From Aggregatibacter segnis ATCC 33393 (GTDB taxonomy: Bacteria > Pseudomonadota > Gammaproteobacteria > Enterobacterales > Pasteurellaceae), in NCBI RefSeq assembly GCF_000185305.1, contig NZ_GL622200.1:1701939-1765938 (forward strand): DNA of 64,000 nt, in the 5' to 3' direction. The position numbers and the translations under genes were made by a program. The notes beneath the pieces are model-generated. The model did no database searches, had not been told where the DNA came from, and worked only from the letters and a program-made list of their open reading frames with translations. Below are positions 50,566-59,560 of this stretch, in pieces; position 1 is the stretch's first letter, and every line of letters starts with the position of its first letter.

Positions 50566-50793
50566 ACCTAATTAAAATTCAGCGTAAAAAAGGCCGCAAT
50601 TTTAAGTTTAAAGTGCGGTCGTTTTTTGAGTGAATTTCACTTTCCTTAGAAAAAAGTAATAAAGTGGCATTTTCTCATTAGAAAAAGTATTTTGTATGGT
50701 TGCGTAAAGGTTTTCCATAGTGGATTATAAAGAACCTAATTGAGGGTAAATTTGCCGTTGTATGCAGTAAATTTTTTATATAAGGAAGAATAA

Positions 50794-51564
50794 ATGCTGT
50801 CAGCAATATTACATGGGAAGAAGACAGGTAGTGGACTAGCCGGAACCAGATTAAAAATAGGAGAAACGCAAGGAGCCGAGGATATTTTGACATCAAGTGT
50901 TTTTGAAAGAATAGCTTATTTACCCGATGAAGTATTTAACCGATTTATTCAAAATCTTCTTAATGGTTATGATTTTGGTCACTTATACGAAATAGAATTC
51001 TGGCCATATTGGGAAATAAATAACGCCAAAATCGAGCCCGATGTCGTCTTATTTAATCAAATGCAACAAACCATTATTGTCGAAGCCAAACGATACGATA
51101 ATACCCAGCAACAATATGCGTATCAACTTGCTAATGAAATTCAGGCTGCTTATAACAATGAAATAAACGATCCTATTTTACTAACTGTTGGTGGAATGTA
51201 TGAATATAGCGCCAAAAACAAGAAACAATTAAAGAAACAAATAGACGATATACTACAAGCTAGAAATCTTGAAATCACTTATCAATTATATATTAAAAGC
51301 TGGCAAGACATTTATTTGACTTTAGAGCGAACTATAAAAGAAGACAAAGCTCAATCTCTACAAAGACTACTTAGCGATATTAGGGAGGCTTACAATTGGC
51401 ATGATATTCGTTATAAACCTTACCAATGGCTAAACGAATTAAAAGAACAAAAGATCACTTATACTGAATACCCTCAATTAATTAAGCAAAAAAACACATG
51501 GGTTCAATTAAAACCCATTAATTTAACACATGAAAAATTTCCCTCTTTTCTAGGAGAATGTTAA
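50794..51564 (+). CDS. PD-(D/E)XK nuclease-like protein
   Basis: This 256-residue protein is not recognised as a named family. It contains a good PD-(D/E)XK core: IEPDVVLF (Asp83), then IIVEAKRYD (Glu97, Lys99), a conserved-looking upstream glutamate (SVFERI, Glu38), and a helix with QYAYQLANEIQAA after the motif. This implies a Mg2+-dependent nuclease fold. There is no signal peptide or membrane helix. AGGAAGAATAA precedes the ATG. It overlaps the next gene by one base (TAATG). The pair is visibly richer in A+T than its neighbours and contains no uptake signal. A defence or restriction role is a hypothesis. Confidence 0.7.
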   Translation: MLSAILHGKKTGSGLAGTRLKIGETQGAEDILTSSVFERIAYLPDEVFNRFIQNLLNGYDFGHLYEIEFWPYWEINNAKIEPDVVLFNQMQQTIIVEAKRYDNTQQQYAYQLANEIQAAYNNEINDPILLTVGGMYEYSAKNKKQLKKQIDDILQARNLEITYQLYIKSWQDIYLTLERTIKEDKAQSLQRLLSDIREAYNWHDIRYKPYQWLNELKEQKITYTEYPQLIKQKNTWVQLKPINLTHEKFPSFLGEC

Positions 51565-52187
51565 TGAACAAAAATGATATGAACCTTATTCTACAAGATG
51601 TCAGAAAGGCCTATCGATTTCTAGCTGATTATCAACAAAGAATTATTGAATTAATTACCTTCATAAAAAAAGAACTAGATATTGAACATTATCACCACTC
51701 AATTCCAAACTATTGCGATCCACGTTCCCTTTATAAAATTTATAATATTGAGGATGGTATTGGTTGGCGATTTTTACCAATGATGAACTTAACCTTATTA
51801 CTGCATAAAACTCGTAGCATTCCAGCTGGTGAAGAATGGCAAAATCACATTAAGCCAAATGATTTAGCCTTTAGTATAGTCATAGCCTCTGATGAAGATA
51901 ACGACGGAGAGCTATCCCCTATTGACAGTAAAAGTGAGATCCACATCTATATTTATCAATGCCAAAAGCATAAGAGAAAAAAGGACTGGTATAGTGATGT
52001 GTGGTGGAATATAGAATACCCAGACTTTGGAACAGTTACTCACTATCAAGATAAATCAGGTGAAATTGAATACCAAATCTATGGAGAATCTTTAGATTTA
52101 TCTGAAATGTATGACGAGGAAAGTGTGAGATCGACTCTTGATGCCTTTAGAAAACGCGCTTCTGAGAAACTAGGGCAAGAGATTTAG
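51564..52187 (+). CDS. Hypothetical protein, partner of the PD-(D/E)XK gene
   Basis: The start MNKNDMNLILQDVRKAYRFL at 51564 has AGGAG 7 nt upstream and overlaps the previous stop; the ATG at 51558 is too close to that site. The 207-residue protein is soluble, with an N-terminal helical part (AYRFLADYQQRIIELITFIK). A beta-rich middle carries acidic stretches (ASDEDNDGELSPIDS) and KDWYSDVWWNIEYPDFGTV. I recognise no family or catalytic motif. Translational coupling suggests it acts with the nuclease-like protein, for example as an immunity, specificity or sensor subunit. Confidence 0.7.
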   Translation: MNKNDMNLILQDVRKAYRFLADYQQRIIELITFIKKELDIEHYHHSIPNYCDPRSLYKIYNIEDGIGWRFLPMMNLTLLLHKTRSIPAGEEWQNHIKPNDLAFSIVIASDEDNDGELSPIDSKSEIHIYIYQCQKHKRKKDWYSDVWWNIEYPDFGTVTHYQDKSGEIEYQIYGESLDLSEMYDEESVRSTLDAFRKRASEKLGQEI

Positions 52188-52207
52188 AAATAGCAGTTCG
52201 TCCTCCG

Positions 52208-52254
52208 TGGTGCACGCACCTATTGAAAACAGCACCAGCGTAGACGCTGGTGCT
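52208..52254 (+). repeat. Nested inverted repeats downstream of the cassette
   Basis: Two hairpins can form: GGTGC-ac-GCACC (52209-52220) and the perfect 10-bp stem AGCACCAGCG-taga-CGCTGGTGCT (52231-52254). TGGTGC at 52208 can also pair with GCACCA at 52232, so structures compete. No T tract follows. Could be a REP-like element or a decayed terminator. Confidence 0.6.
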
Positions 52255-52280
52255 ATCAAAAGAAGTAAAATTTAACATGA

Positions 52281-52321
52281 AAAAAGACCGCACTTTTAAA
52301 CCCAAAGTGCGGTCTTTTTTT
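52281..52321. terminator. Paired-USS terminator between the cassette and perM
   Basis: AAAAAGACCGCACTTT and AAAGTGCGGTCTTTTT form a 16-bp perfect stem with symmetric flanks, serving convergent units. Confidence 0.92.
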
Positions 52322-52352
52322 CTAACGTTTTTACGGTGACAATCTCACCCTT

Positions 52353-53411
52353 TTAAAGCGTTTCATTGGAAGGCCAGGCATTGACCACCGCTTTCACGAG
52401 GGTTGCCAGTGGAATGGCAAAGAAAACGCCCCAGAAGCCCCATAAACCGCCGAAAATCAACACGGCGATGATGATAATTAACGGGTGGAGGTTGACGACT
52501 TCGGAAAATAAAAACGGCACAAGGAGATTTCCGTCTAATAATTGGGAAACGACGAAAGCAATCAAAATATACCAGAATGTGTGAGTGTCGCCAAATTGGA
52601 AAATCGCGACTAACACGACCGGAATGGTGACTAATACCGCCCCAATGTAAGGCACCAAGACGGAAAACCCAACCGCCACAGCCAATAGCAACGGATAATT
52701 CAAGCCGAAAGTTAAGAAGATGGCGTAAGTAACTGCGGTCACTACTAAAATCTCGAGCAATTTCCCACGAATATAATTGGCAATTTGCTGCTGCATTTCC
52801 ACCCACACTTTTGAAGCAAGTGTGCGATTACGTGGCAGGAAACGGCTGACGCCATCAATCAGCTGGCGTTTATCTTTAAGTAGGAAAAACACCATTAACG
52901 GCACCAAGAAAGCATAAATCCCAAGCGTCACCAAGTTCATGATAGATGCCAGAGAGAGTTTTAATGCCGATTCACCCAAACTGAGAATTTTCTCTTTTAC
53001 CGTACCGAAAATAGATTCCACGGTTTGTGCATCAATCAGTTCCGGATAGCGTTCCGGCAAAGATAAAAACCACTCGTTAAAGCGATTAAACATGTGAGGT
53101 AAATCACTTAATAAATTCGCTAACTGTGCCCATAAATTCGGAATCAAAACTAATACAACGACAAAAACCAAGCTGATAAAACTGCCTAGCACCAACATCG
53201 CAGCCACTAAGCGGGGACACTTCAATTTTTCATTTAATAAGCGTACCGGCCATTCCAATAAATAGGCCAACACAATCGCCACCAACAACGGCGCAATAAG
53301 GTCGCTAAAAAAATAAATGGACACGAAACCGAACAGCAAAATCGCCGCCAATCCCATGGCTTGCGGATCAGTGAAGCGTCGGTTATACCAACTTTTAAAC
53401 ATCTCAATCAT
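52353..53411 (-). CDS. perM: AI-2E family transporter / PerM-like permease
   Basis: The 352-residue protein has about eight membrane helices and the family signatures [19 protein letters not shown] and [22 protein letters not shown]. Members have been proposed to export AI-2 or act as cation/proton antiporters, so the substrate is open. GAGGAATCAAAC precedes the ATG. It is divergent from an arsC-like gene, the same pairing as yfgO (perM) and yfgD in E. coli. Confidence 0.88.
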   Translation of the reverse strand: MIEMFKSWYNRRFTDPQAMGLAAILLFGFVSIYFFSDLIAPLLVAIVLAYLLEWPVRLLNEKLKCPRLVAAMLVLGSFISLVFVVVLVLIPNLWAQLANLLSDLPHMFNRFNEWFLSLPERYPELIDAQTVESIFGTVKEKILSLGESALKLSLASIMNLVTLGIYAFLVPLMVFFLLKDKRQLIDGVSRFLPRNRTLASKVWVEMQQQIANYIRGKLLEILVVTAVTYAIFLTFGLNYPLLLAVAVGFSVLVPYIGAVLVTIPVVLVAIFQFGDTHTFWYILIAFVVSQLLDGNLLVPFLFSEVVNLHPLIIIIAVLIFGGLWGFWGVFFAIPLATLVKAVVNAWPSNETL

Positions 53412-53488
53412 GTTTGATTCCTCTATAAAACCTGCCTGATTATAAGGTAAAATCTATGCAAAGCACACATTAAGCAGGAGGAATTTCT

Positions 53489-53839
53489 ATGTCGATTACT
53501 ATCTACCACAACCCTCGTTGTTCCAAAAGCCGTGAAACATTAGCCTTGTTGGAAAGCCATCATATTCAACCGACCATCGAACTGTATTTACAACACAACT
53601 ACGATGTTGAAACGCTACAAAGCATTGCGGATAAATTGGGTATTACGGATATTCGCCAAATGATGCGAACCAAAGCTGAACTCTATAAAACCTTGGGGTT
53701 AGATAATCCAAGCCTAACAGCACAGGATTTACTCAATGCCATTGCACAACATTCTGAATTATTGGAACGCCCGATTGTGGTAAACGGCAATAAAGCCAAA
53801 ATCGGACGCCCGCCGGAAAGTGTGTTAGCAATTTTATAA
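53489..53839 (+). CDS. ArsC-family reductase (YfgD-like)
   Basis: The 116-residue thioredoxin-fold protein has the arsenate reductase active-site stretch IYHNPRCSKSRETLALLE, and the arginine-containing RPIVVNGNKAKIGRPPE. True ArsC reduces arsenate with glutaredoxin. This copy is far from any arsB/arsR gene and sits beside perM like E. coli yfgD, so its physiological substrate may differ. An AGGAGGAATTTCT site precedes the ATG. Confidence 0.9.
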   Translation: MSITIYHNPRCSKSRETLALLESHHIQPTIELYLQHNYDVETLQSIADKLGITDIRQMMRTKAELYKTLGLDNPSLTAQDLLNAIAQHSELLERPIVVNGNKAKIGRPPESVLAIL

Positions 53840-53896
53840 AAACACCGTTAAAAATCCGTTGGATTTTGTAACCGCACTTGATCGTGTAAGCGGACA

Positions 53897-53930
53897 AAAA
53901 TAAACCCGATTCTACGTCGGGTTTATTTTT
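53897..53930. terminator. Intrinsic terminator between the arsC-like gene and the next gene
   Basis: AAATAAACCCGA pairs with TCGGGTTTATTT around a short loop, with T tracts on the plus strand. Serves two convergent genes. Confidence 0.9.
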
Positions 53931-53936
53931 TATTGG

Positions 53937-54233
53937 TTAATCTTTCGCAAGCCCTAAATTGCCAATTTTAATCCCCAAATGTCCTAATGCCACCGGAGAG
54001 ATTTGCTCGCTTAAATAAATGAATAATTCATCCAAATCGGTGAAGTCTTTTTTGATTTTAATTTGGTCTTCCACTTTGCGGGTAAAGGTATAGTTTGTTT
54101 CATTGCCGTTGATGTGCGCTTCTAAGGTCACATAAATAGTCTCAAAAAAGTGGCTTTTCGCGCCTTCTTCGCCCGGATCGCTGATTCTGACGTTCCATGT
54201 GTTGTTAAATAAAATTTCTGTTTTCACTGTCAT
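53937..54233 (-). CDS. Hypothetical protein downstream of arfA
   Basis: The start MTVKTEILFNNTWNVRISDP at 54233 has GAGG before it; the ATG at 54248 lies too near arfA. The 98-residue protein looks soluble and beta-rich (SHFFETIYVTLEAHINGNET, then NYTFTRKVEDQIKIKKDF) with a helical end (LDELFIYLSEQISPVALGHL). I do not recognise the family. It starts 16 nt after the arfA stop, so its transcription may depend on readthrough of the terminator inside arfA. Confidence 0.75.
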   Translation of the reverse strand: MTVKTEILFNNTWNVRISDPGEEGAKSHFFETIYVTLEAHINGNETNYTFTRKVEDQIKIKKDFTDLDELFIYLSEQISPVALGHLGIKIGNLGLAKD

Positions 54234-54249
54234 AATAACCTCATTCATA

Positions 54250-54534
54250 TCAATACATTACATAAACTTTACGAGTAGAAAAAAGCCCGATAATAAAATC
54301 TCTTATCATAGAAATCTTATTATCGGGCTTTTCGTAATAGCGATTTGCGTGTTTCGCTTGACGTTGATAGCTGCCTTTGCCTTTCTTATTTCGTTCAACA
54401 CGTTGGCGAAAGAGTTTATCGTGTAATAATGCTTGAATTGCATTCTCTTTAATCACACCGCGCTGATGCTGATAGGTCATCGTTCCTTGCGAATTTTGAG
54501 GCGGTGTCTGCAAGGCATGTTTTTGTTTTGCCAT
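54250..54534 (-). CDS. arfA: Alternative ribosome-rescue factor ArfA
   Basis: ArfA enters ribosomes stalled at mRNA 3' ends and recruits RF2 to release the peptide, backing up tmRNA. The core [20 protein letters not shown] and [20 protein letters not shown] is close to E. coli ArfA. The start at 54534 ([10 protein letters not shown], after AGAGGA) gives 94 residues, slightly longer at the N-terminus. A strong terminator hairpin lies inside the frame after the active core, so most mRNA should lack a stop codon. That would make ArfA itself dependent on tmRNA failure, as known in other bacteria. Confidence 0.93.
   Translation of the reverse strand: MAKQKHALQTPPQNSQGTMTYQHQRGVIKENAIQALLHDKLFRQRVERNKKGKGSYQRQAKHANRYYEKPDNKISMIRDFIIGLFSTRKVYVMY
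54281..54332 (-). terminator. Intrinsic terminator inside the arfA reading frame
   Basis: A perfect 16-bp stem, AAAAGCCCGATAATAA with its complement (54281-54296 and 54317-54332), is followed on the minus strand by TTTTTTCTAC. The arfA stop codon is 30 nt beyond it. RNase III cleavage of the stem is an alternative route to the same nonstop mRNA. Confidence 0.88.
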
Positions 54535-54749
54535 GATTTTTCCTCTTATGAATGAAAATAGGTTATGTTTTTTAAGGGCTAAAAAACGGCACACATTATA
54601 GCGGATTCCGCTGAAATGAAAAGCCGTTGCACGGAAAGCAAAACGTGAAAACCCGATTTTTATTGGTATTTCACTGTCGCCTTTTTGTACAAAAAAAGGT
54701 AGAATTAGCCCCTTTTTTATTACCCGCGATAGACTTTTTGAGAAAATTT

Positions 54750-56081
54750 ATGAGTTCTACCCCAAACATCGGCTTTGTCAGCCTTGGCTGTCCGAAAAAT
54801 TTAGTGGATTCAGAACGTATTCTGACGGAATTACGTTCCAACGGTTATAACATTATTCCAAGCTATGAAAATGCCGATTTAGTGATCGTGAATACCTGTG
54901 GTTTTATTGACAGCGCCGTACAAGAATCTTTGGAAGCCATTGGCGAAGCGTTAGAAGAAAACGGTAAAGTGATTGTGACCGGCTGCCTTGGCGCAAAAGA
55001 AGATCAAATTCGCCAAGTTCACCCAAAAGTGTTAGAAATCAGCGGTCCGCACAGTTATGAAACCGTGATGAATCAGGTACAAAAATACGTACCGAAACCG
55101 GCTTATAATCCGTATGAAAGCCTGCTGCCGGCACAAGGTGTGAAACTTACACCAAAACATTACGCCTATTTAAAAATATCCGAAGGCTGCGACCATCGTT
55201 GCACGTTCTGTATTATCCCGTCCATGCGGGGCGATTTGGATAGCCGTCCGATTACTCAAGTTTTGGATGAAGCCAAACGTTTGGTGGATGCCGGCGTAAA
55301 AGAGCTGTTAATCGTGTCCCAAGACACCTCCGCTTATGCCTTAGACCAAACCAAAGAAAACCAAAATAAAACCGTCTTCTGGAACGGTATGCCGATTAAA
55401 AATAATTTAATCAGCTTGTGTCGCCAATTAGGCAATTTGGGCATTTGGGTTCGCTTGCACTATGTTTATCCGTATCCACATGTGGACGAATTGATTCCAC
55501 TGATGGCGGAAGGCAAGCTGTTGCCTTATTTGGACATTCCGTTGCAACACGCCAGCCCGAAAATTCTGAAAGCCATGAAAAGACCCGGCAAAATCGACCG
55601 CACTTTAGAGCGCATTAAAACATGGCGTGAGATTTGCCCGGAATTAACCTTACGCTCCACCTTTATCGTTGGTTTCCCGGGGGAAACAGAAGAAGATTTC
55701 CAAATGCTGTTGGATTTCTTGAAAGAAGCACAGCTAGACCGCGTGGGCTGTTTCAAATTCAGCCCGGTAGAAGGTGCGCCGGCGACAGATATGCCGGATC
55801 AAGTACCGGAAGACGTGAAAGAAGAACGTTATCATCGTTTCATGCAACTCCAACAAGCCATTTCCGCGGCTCGCTTACAACAAAAAATCGGCAAAACGTT
55901 AAAAGTGATTGTGGATGACATCAATGAAGAAGGCATTATTGGTCGTTCCATGGCGGATGCGCCGGAAATTGATGGCTTGGTGTATGTAGACAATCAAAGC
56001 CAAAGTGCGGTCAATATTGGCGACGTGATTTCTGTGCATATTACGGATGCTGATGAATACGATTTATGGGGAACCTGTTAA
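54750..56081 (+). CDS. rimO: Ribosomal protein S12 methylthiotransferase RimO
   Basis: The start [20 protein letters not shown] is chosen over the open frame from 54627. The 443-residue radical-SAM enzyme adds a methylthio group to the S12 aspartate (Asp88 in E. coli). N-terminal cluster cysteines lie in SLGCPKN, NTCGFID and TGCLGAKE. The radical-SAM CxxxCxxC is [16 protein letters not shown]-terminal TRAM domain ([19 protein letters not shown]) follows. It is monocistronic with a terminator just after. Confidence 0.98.
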   Translation: MSSTPNIGFVSLGCPKNLVDSERILTELRSNGYNIIPSYENADLVIVNTCGFIDSAVQESLEAIGEALEENGKVIVTGCLGAKEDQIRQVHPKVLEISGPHSYETVMNQVQKYVPKPAYNPYESLLPAQGVKLTPKHYAYLKISEGCDHRCTFCIIPSMRGDLDSRPITQVLDEAKRLVDAGVKELLIVSQDTSAYALDQTKENQNKTVFWNGMPIKNNLISLCRQLGNLGIWVRLHYVYPYPHVDELIPLMAEGKLLPYLDIPLQHASPKILKAMKRPGKIDRTLERIKTWREICPELTLRSTFIVGFPGETEEDFQMLLDFLKEAQLDRVGCFKFSPVEGAPATDMPDQVPEDVKEERYHRFMQLQQAISAARLQQKIGKTLKVIVDDINEEGIIGRSMADAPEIDGLVYVDNQSQSAVNIGDVISVHITDADEYDLWGTC

Positions 56082-56091
56082 TTCCTTCAAC

Positions 56092-56119
56092 AAAAATCCT
56101 CGCCATGAGGATTTTTTTT
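56092..56119 (+). terminator. Intrinsic terminator of rimO
   Basis: AAAATCCTC pairs with GAGGATTTT around GCCAT, followed by T residues. Confidence 0.9.
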
Positions 56120-56141
56120 ATGACTTTTGAGAGAGAAAAAA

Positions 56142-56615
56142 ATGCAACCAATCAACATCCTTTTCGTCTGTTTAGGCAATATTTGCCGTTCCCCGATGGC
56201 AGAATACGTCATGCGGGAAAAAATCAAACAAGCCCATTTGCAACATAAAATCCTGACTGCCAGCGCCGGCACCTCCGGGTGGCACGACGGTGAAGGCATG
56301 CACTGTGGCACGGCCGACATACTGGATCAACATAAAATCGCGTCGAATGATTTTGTCAGCCGTAAAGTGCGGTCAAAAGATTGGGCGGATTTTGATTATC
56401 TGATTGCCATGGACAATGAAAATTTACAGGATTTGGAAAAGCTATTTGGACATCATCCGGAAAAACAGTTTCAAATCACCGCACTTTGTCCTGATTTAGG
56501 CATCGATCACATTCCGGATCCTTGGTACACCAAGAACTTTCAGCAAACTTATGCCTTGCTCGATCAATGTTGCGATGCCTTGTTAACCAAAATTCGTCAA
56601 ACACATCATTTGTGA
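56142..56615 (+). CDS. Low molecular weight protein-tyrosine phosphatase
   Basis: The start MQPINILFVCLGNICRSP at 56142 (ATG) is taken over a TTG five codons upstream. The 157-residue enzyme has the C-x5-R-S P-loop (CLGNICRS), with the nucleophile cysteine near the N-terminus, and the general-acid loop IPDPWYT. Bacterial members dephosphorylate tyrosine kinases of capsule systems or act more generally. No kinase or capsule gene is adjacent, so the substrate is unknown. Confidence 0.93.
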   Translation: MQPINILFVCLGNICRSPMAEYVMREKIKQAHLQHKILTASAGTSGWHDGEGMHCGTADILDQHKIASNDFVSRKVRSKDWADFDYLIAMDNENLQDLEKLFGHHPEKQFQITALCPDLGIDHIPDPWYTKNFQQTYALLDQCCDALLTKIRQTHHL

Positions 56616-56742
56616 TAGAAATGTTAATTTGATACATGCATTTTGTGATCTCTCGCACGTTTATTTCGCTGCGAATTCGGTAAGATAATGCCAGCATAAC
56701 TGCCGTTATGCCATGTAAAATTTATAATGAGGTATTTCCACT

Positions 56743-56961
56743 ATGTTTCCAGAATTTAGAGATCTAATTACCAAACTGAAAGTTGAAGATGCTTATTTTG
56801 CAAATTTATTTGATAAACATAATGAACTAGACCAACGTATTAAAAACATCGAATCCAATATTGAATTGGGTACGCACAATGAAGTGGAAATGTTGAAAAA
56901 GGAAAAACTACGTTTGAAAGATGCAATGTACGAAGTCTTGAAAAAGGCTAGCGCAAAATAA
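56743..56961 (+). CDS. YdcH-like small protein (DUF465)
   Basis: The 72-residue protein is a two-helix coiled-coil type: FPEFRDLITKLKVEDAYFAN, FDKHNELDQRIKNIE, then EVEMLKKEKLRLKDAMYEVL. This matches the DUF465/YdcH family, of unknown function. TGAGGTATTTCCACT precedes the ATG. It is monocistronic and convergent with slyD. Confidence 0.9.
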   Translation: MFPEFRDLITKLKVEDAYFANLFDKHNELDQRIKNIESNIELGTHNEVEMLKKEKLRLKDAMYEVLKKASAK

Positions 56962-56975
56962 ACGAGCATAAAAAC

Positions 56976-57005
56976 AAAAGACCGCATTGAAGTGCGGTCT
57001 TTTTT
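56976..57005. terminator. USS-derived terminator between the ydcH-like gene and slyD
   Basis: AAAAGACCGCA and TGCGGTCTTTT form an 11-bp stem with a 6-nt loop. The left arm is a shortened uptake signal. Confidence 0.88.
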
Positions 57006-57015
57006 ATGGACATTT

Positions 57016-57672
57016 TTAGTGTTTGCCGCCACAGCCGCAACCACCGCCATGGTGATGATCGTCATCATGATGGTGACCATGACCGCCACAGCAACCTTCG
57101 TGCTGATGATCGTGGTCGTGATGATGGTGGTGGTGATGATGGCCGCCACAACCGCAACCATGACCTTCTTCATCGCTATCATGGTCGTGGCCGCCACAAC
57201 AACCGCCTTCTTGGTGTAAATGACCGTGTGCGATTTCTTCCAATGTCGCCTCACGGGTATCCACTACTTCCACGGTGAAATGTAATTCTTGACCGGCTAA
57301 CATATGGTTGCCATCAACAACAACATCTGTATCGCCCACTTCAGTAATCACTACCGGCAATGGCCCCATATCCGTATCTGCAATGAAACGCATACCGACT
57401 TCTAAATCTTCCACGCCAACAAAAACATCTTTTGGTACGCGTTGCACCATATTTTCGTTGTATTCGCCGTAACCTTCTTCCGGTTTCACGCGAACTTCAA
57501 ATTTGTCGCCCACAGATTTGCCTTCTAAGGCATTTTCCAAACCGATCACAAGGTTATTATGACCTTGTAAATATTGTAACGGTTGATTCGCAGGTGCTTC
57601 ATCCACCAATACACCATCTTCGGTACGAACTTGATAAGCGATGCTTACCACCACATTTTTTGCAACTTTCAT
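57016..57672 (-). CDS. slyD: FKBP-type peptidyl-prolyl isomerase SlyD
   Basis: The 218-residue protein has an FKBP domain (VVVSIAYQVRTEDGVLVDEA; LVIGLENALEGKSVGDKFEV) with the inserted IF chaperone domain (about residues 76-130). Its C-terminal tail, from about residue 150, is very rich in His, Cys, Asp and Gly (GCGCGGHHHHHHHHDHDHQH). The tail binds Ni2+ and other metals; SlyD supports nickel delivery to hydrogenase and folding of prolyl proteins. The tail is longer than in E. coli SlyD (196 residues). Confidence 0.97.
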   Translation of the reverse strand: MKVAKNVVVSIAYQVRTEDGVLVDEAPANQPLQYLQGHNNLVIGLENALEGKSVGDKFEVRVKPEEGYGEYNENMVQRVPKDVFVGVEDLEVGMRFIADTDMGPLPVVITEVGDTDVVVDGNHMLAGQELHFTVEVVDTREATLEEIAHGHLHQEGGCCGGHDHDSDEEGHGCGCGGHHHHHHHHDHDHQHEGCCGGHGHHHDDDHHHGGGCGCGGKH

Positions 57673-57768
57673 TGTTTACCTCATTTGTTCAAAGGGGAAT
57701 TTCTGCGTCAATCTTAACCGCAGAAAAGCGTTGTCATTTTATAAAAAATCTCATTCGGGAAAAAGGGA

Positions 57769-58488
57769 TTAGTTTAATAACTTAATCTGTGCACTCACTG
57801 AGGCTTTTAATTCCGCTTTACCGTTATTATCCAGATTCACTTCATCAGCTGCCTCTGAAGAGAAAGAGTTCATTTTGGCAACTGGCATCATACGTCTGTC
57901 AAAATATAGCATTTCATTTCGGCTATCCAGATTCAAATTTACCACCTCATAGCCTTTAGCATTCAGTGAAGTTTGGATCAACTGCGCTTTGTGCTGGAAT
58001 TGTGCTAAAGCGCTTTTAATCATTTCATCTTCAAATTTTACAGCGGCTTCTTTTGATAGCTTCTGAACAACATCGGTAATGGCGAAAGTGTCATTTAAGT
58101 CGGAAATCACTTGAGACAACACCACAAAATCCTTACTTTCCAACACTAAATCGGCTCGTTCAATCCATCCGGACTGCTTACCTTTGCTGTCATAACGCAC
58201 CTGTGTGCTACGCGTATTTTTCTTAACTTCCACCGCACTTTGTTTTTTAAGCACCTCTAGCGCGGCATTCACTTTCTGATTAATGGTTTGATTTAATTCT
58301 TTTAAGTTTTTATTTTCTTCTTTGACGAAAAGCGTCACTTCCATGACATCATAATCCACGTCCTTAGTAACTTCCGTACTAAAAGAAATCACATTTTTTT
58401 CCGTCTCATCAGCAGATTTTGTTTCTGCATTGGCAGCCAAAGCCATGCTTAAAGGCAAAAGTACTAAAGCAAAATGTTTTAATTTCAT
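57769..58488 (-). CDS. Periplasmic SIMPL domain (DUF541) protein
   Basis: The 239-residue protein has a signal peptide (LKHFALVLLPLSMALAANA). The mature SIMPL/YggE-like domain includes VTLFVKEENKNLKELNQTIN, TRSTQVRYDSKGKQSGWIER and a C-terminal KAELKASVSAQIKLLN. Family members are exported and form ring-like oligomers in some cases; YggE affects oxidative stress tolerance in E. coli. The function here is not known. GGAGACACTC precedes the ATG. Confidence 0.85.
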   Translation of the reverse strand: MKLKHFALVLLPLSMALAANAETKSADETEKNVISFSTEVTKDVDYDVMEVTLFVKEENKNLKELNQTINQKVNAALEVLKKQSAVEVKKNTRSTQVRYDSKGKQSGWIERADLVLESKDFVVLSQVISDLNDTFAITDVVQKLSKEAAVKFEDEMIKSALAQFQHKAQLIQTSLNAKGYEVVNLNLDSRNEMLYFDRRMMPVAKMNSFSSEAADEVNLDNNGKAELKASVSAQIKLLN

Positions 58489-58534
58489 GAGTGTCTCCTA
58501 TATACAAAAGTGCGGTCGATTTTCAGATTGTTTT

Positions 58535-58969
58535 TTAATGTTTAACGATATCCTCATCATCATCTAAGTCATCGTCTTCGTCAAAAAATTCACCGTCATC
58601 ACCATATTCATCGTCATCCGCATTCGGATCTTCAAAATAGGTTCCCCAACCGTCATAACTGCCTTGATATTTTTCTACTAACGGCAGTAATTCTTTTTGT
58701 TGGGCATCAATGATTTCAGGTTTGAGCTCCACTTCGCTGATAATATCGCAGCAGAACAATACGCTGCCATTTTCCTCTTCAAATTCTTCCGCCTCAGAAA
58801 CCTCATAGCCGGCTTTAAATGCATCCATAACAATTTTTTCTAATTTATCAAAATTATGGTGAGAAATATGATGTTCAATAATATACAACGCATTCGGATC
58901 GCTACCGTCATTTAACAAATCGGTAATAATTTCGCGGGTCTCAGCTTTTAATTCGTCTAAATGACTCAT
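58535..58969 (-). CDS. rraB: Ribonuclease E inhibitor RraB
   Basis: The start [20 protein letters not shown] has AAGGA 7 nt before it and is preferred over 58984. The 144-residue protein belongs to the RraB (YjgD) family: [50 protein letters not shown]. RraB binds the C-terminal half of RNase E and changes which RNAs are cut. The last 30 residues are almost entirely Asp/Glu. Confidence 0.95.
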   Translation of the reverse strand: MSHLDELKAETREIITDLLNDGSDPNALYIIEHHISHHNFDKLEKIVMDAFKAGYEVSEAEEFEEENGSVLFCCDIISEVELKPEIIDAQQKELLPLVEKYQGSYDGWGTYFEDPNADDDEYGDDGEFFDEDDDLDDDEDIVKH

Positions 58970-59021
58970 AATGTTTCCTTGCAAAAAGTGGGAAGGGACA
59001 AGTGCGGATATGATACAGGAA

Positions 59022-59056
59022 TAAAAAGAAAAATCTTCTCACAAGGAGAAGATTTT
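59022..59056 (-). terminator. Intrinsic terminator of mscL
   Basis: AAAATCTTCTC and GAGAAGATTTT form a perfect 11-bp stem, followed on the minus strand by TCTTTTTAT. It closes the def-fmt-rsmB-trkA-mscL direction. Confidence 0.9.
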
Positions 59057-59068
59057 ATCTAATAAAAA

Positions 59069-59455
59069 TTATTTTTTAAGTAAATCGCGGATTTCAGTCA
59101 ATAATTTTTCTTCAGCGCTAGGTTCTTTGACTGCTTCGACTGGTTTCTTCAATTTGTTCAATGCTTTAATCATCATAAAAATTGCAAACGCAATGATGAT
59201 AAAATCAAATACATTTTGAATAAAGACACCATAATTTAATGTCACCGCCGGAATATCGCCAGCCGCTTCTGCTAAGGTGAGTTTAAGGTCTTTAAAATCA
59301 ATCCCACCGGTTAAAATACCTAATACCGGCATAAAAACATCTGCCACTAATGAACTGACGATTTTGCCGAATGCACCACCGATGATCACACCGACTGCCA
59401 TATCAACAACATTGCCACGCATGGCAAATTCACGAAATTCTTTAATAAAGCTCAT
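59069..59455 (-). CDS. mscL: Large-conductance mechanosensitive channel MscL
   Basis: The 128-residue subunit starts [20 protein letters not shown]. Its first helix has [20 protein letters not shown], and the second helix [19 protein letters not shown] leads to the C-terminal helical bundle ([16 protein letters not shown]). The pentamer opens at high membrane tension to release solutes on hypo-osmotic shock. It follows trkA, as in E. coli, and both serve osmotic balance. Confidence 0.97.
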   Translation of the reverse strand: MSFIKEFREFAMRGNVVDMAVGVIIGGAFGKIVSSLVADVFMPVLGILTGGIDFKDLKLTLAEAAGDIPAVTLNYGVFIQNVFDFIIIAFAIFMMIKALNKLKKPVEAVKEPSAEEKLLTEIRDLLKK

Positions 59456-59560
59456 AGACGCTCTCCTAAGATAAGTCAAAAAATCAACGACAAAACATTT
59501 GCCGATTGGTTAAAAAAGGCGCACATTATAGTGAGTTTGCGCAGAAATAACAATTTTTAT

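Noticed and set aside
57006..57278. Histidine-rich and methionine/valine-rich open frames on the plus strand
   Set aside because: They are mirror frames of the His/Asp/Gly codons in the slyD metal-binding tail.
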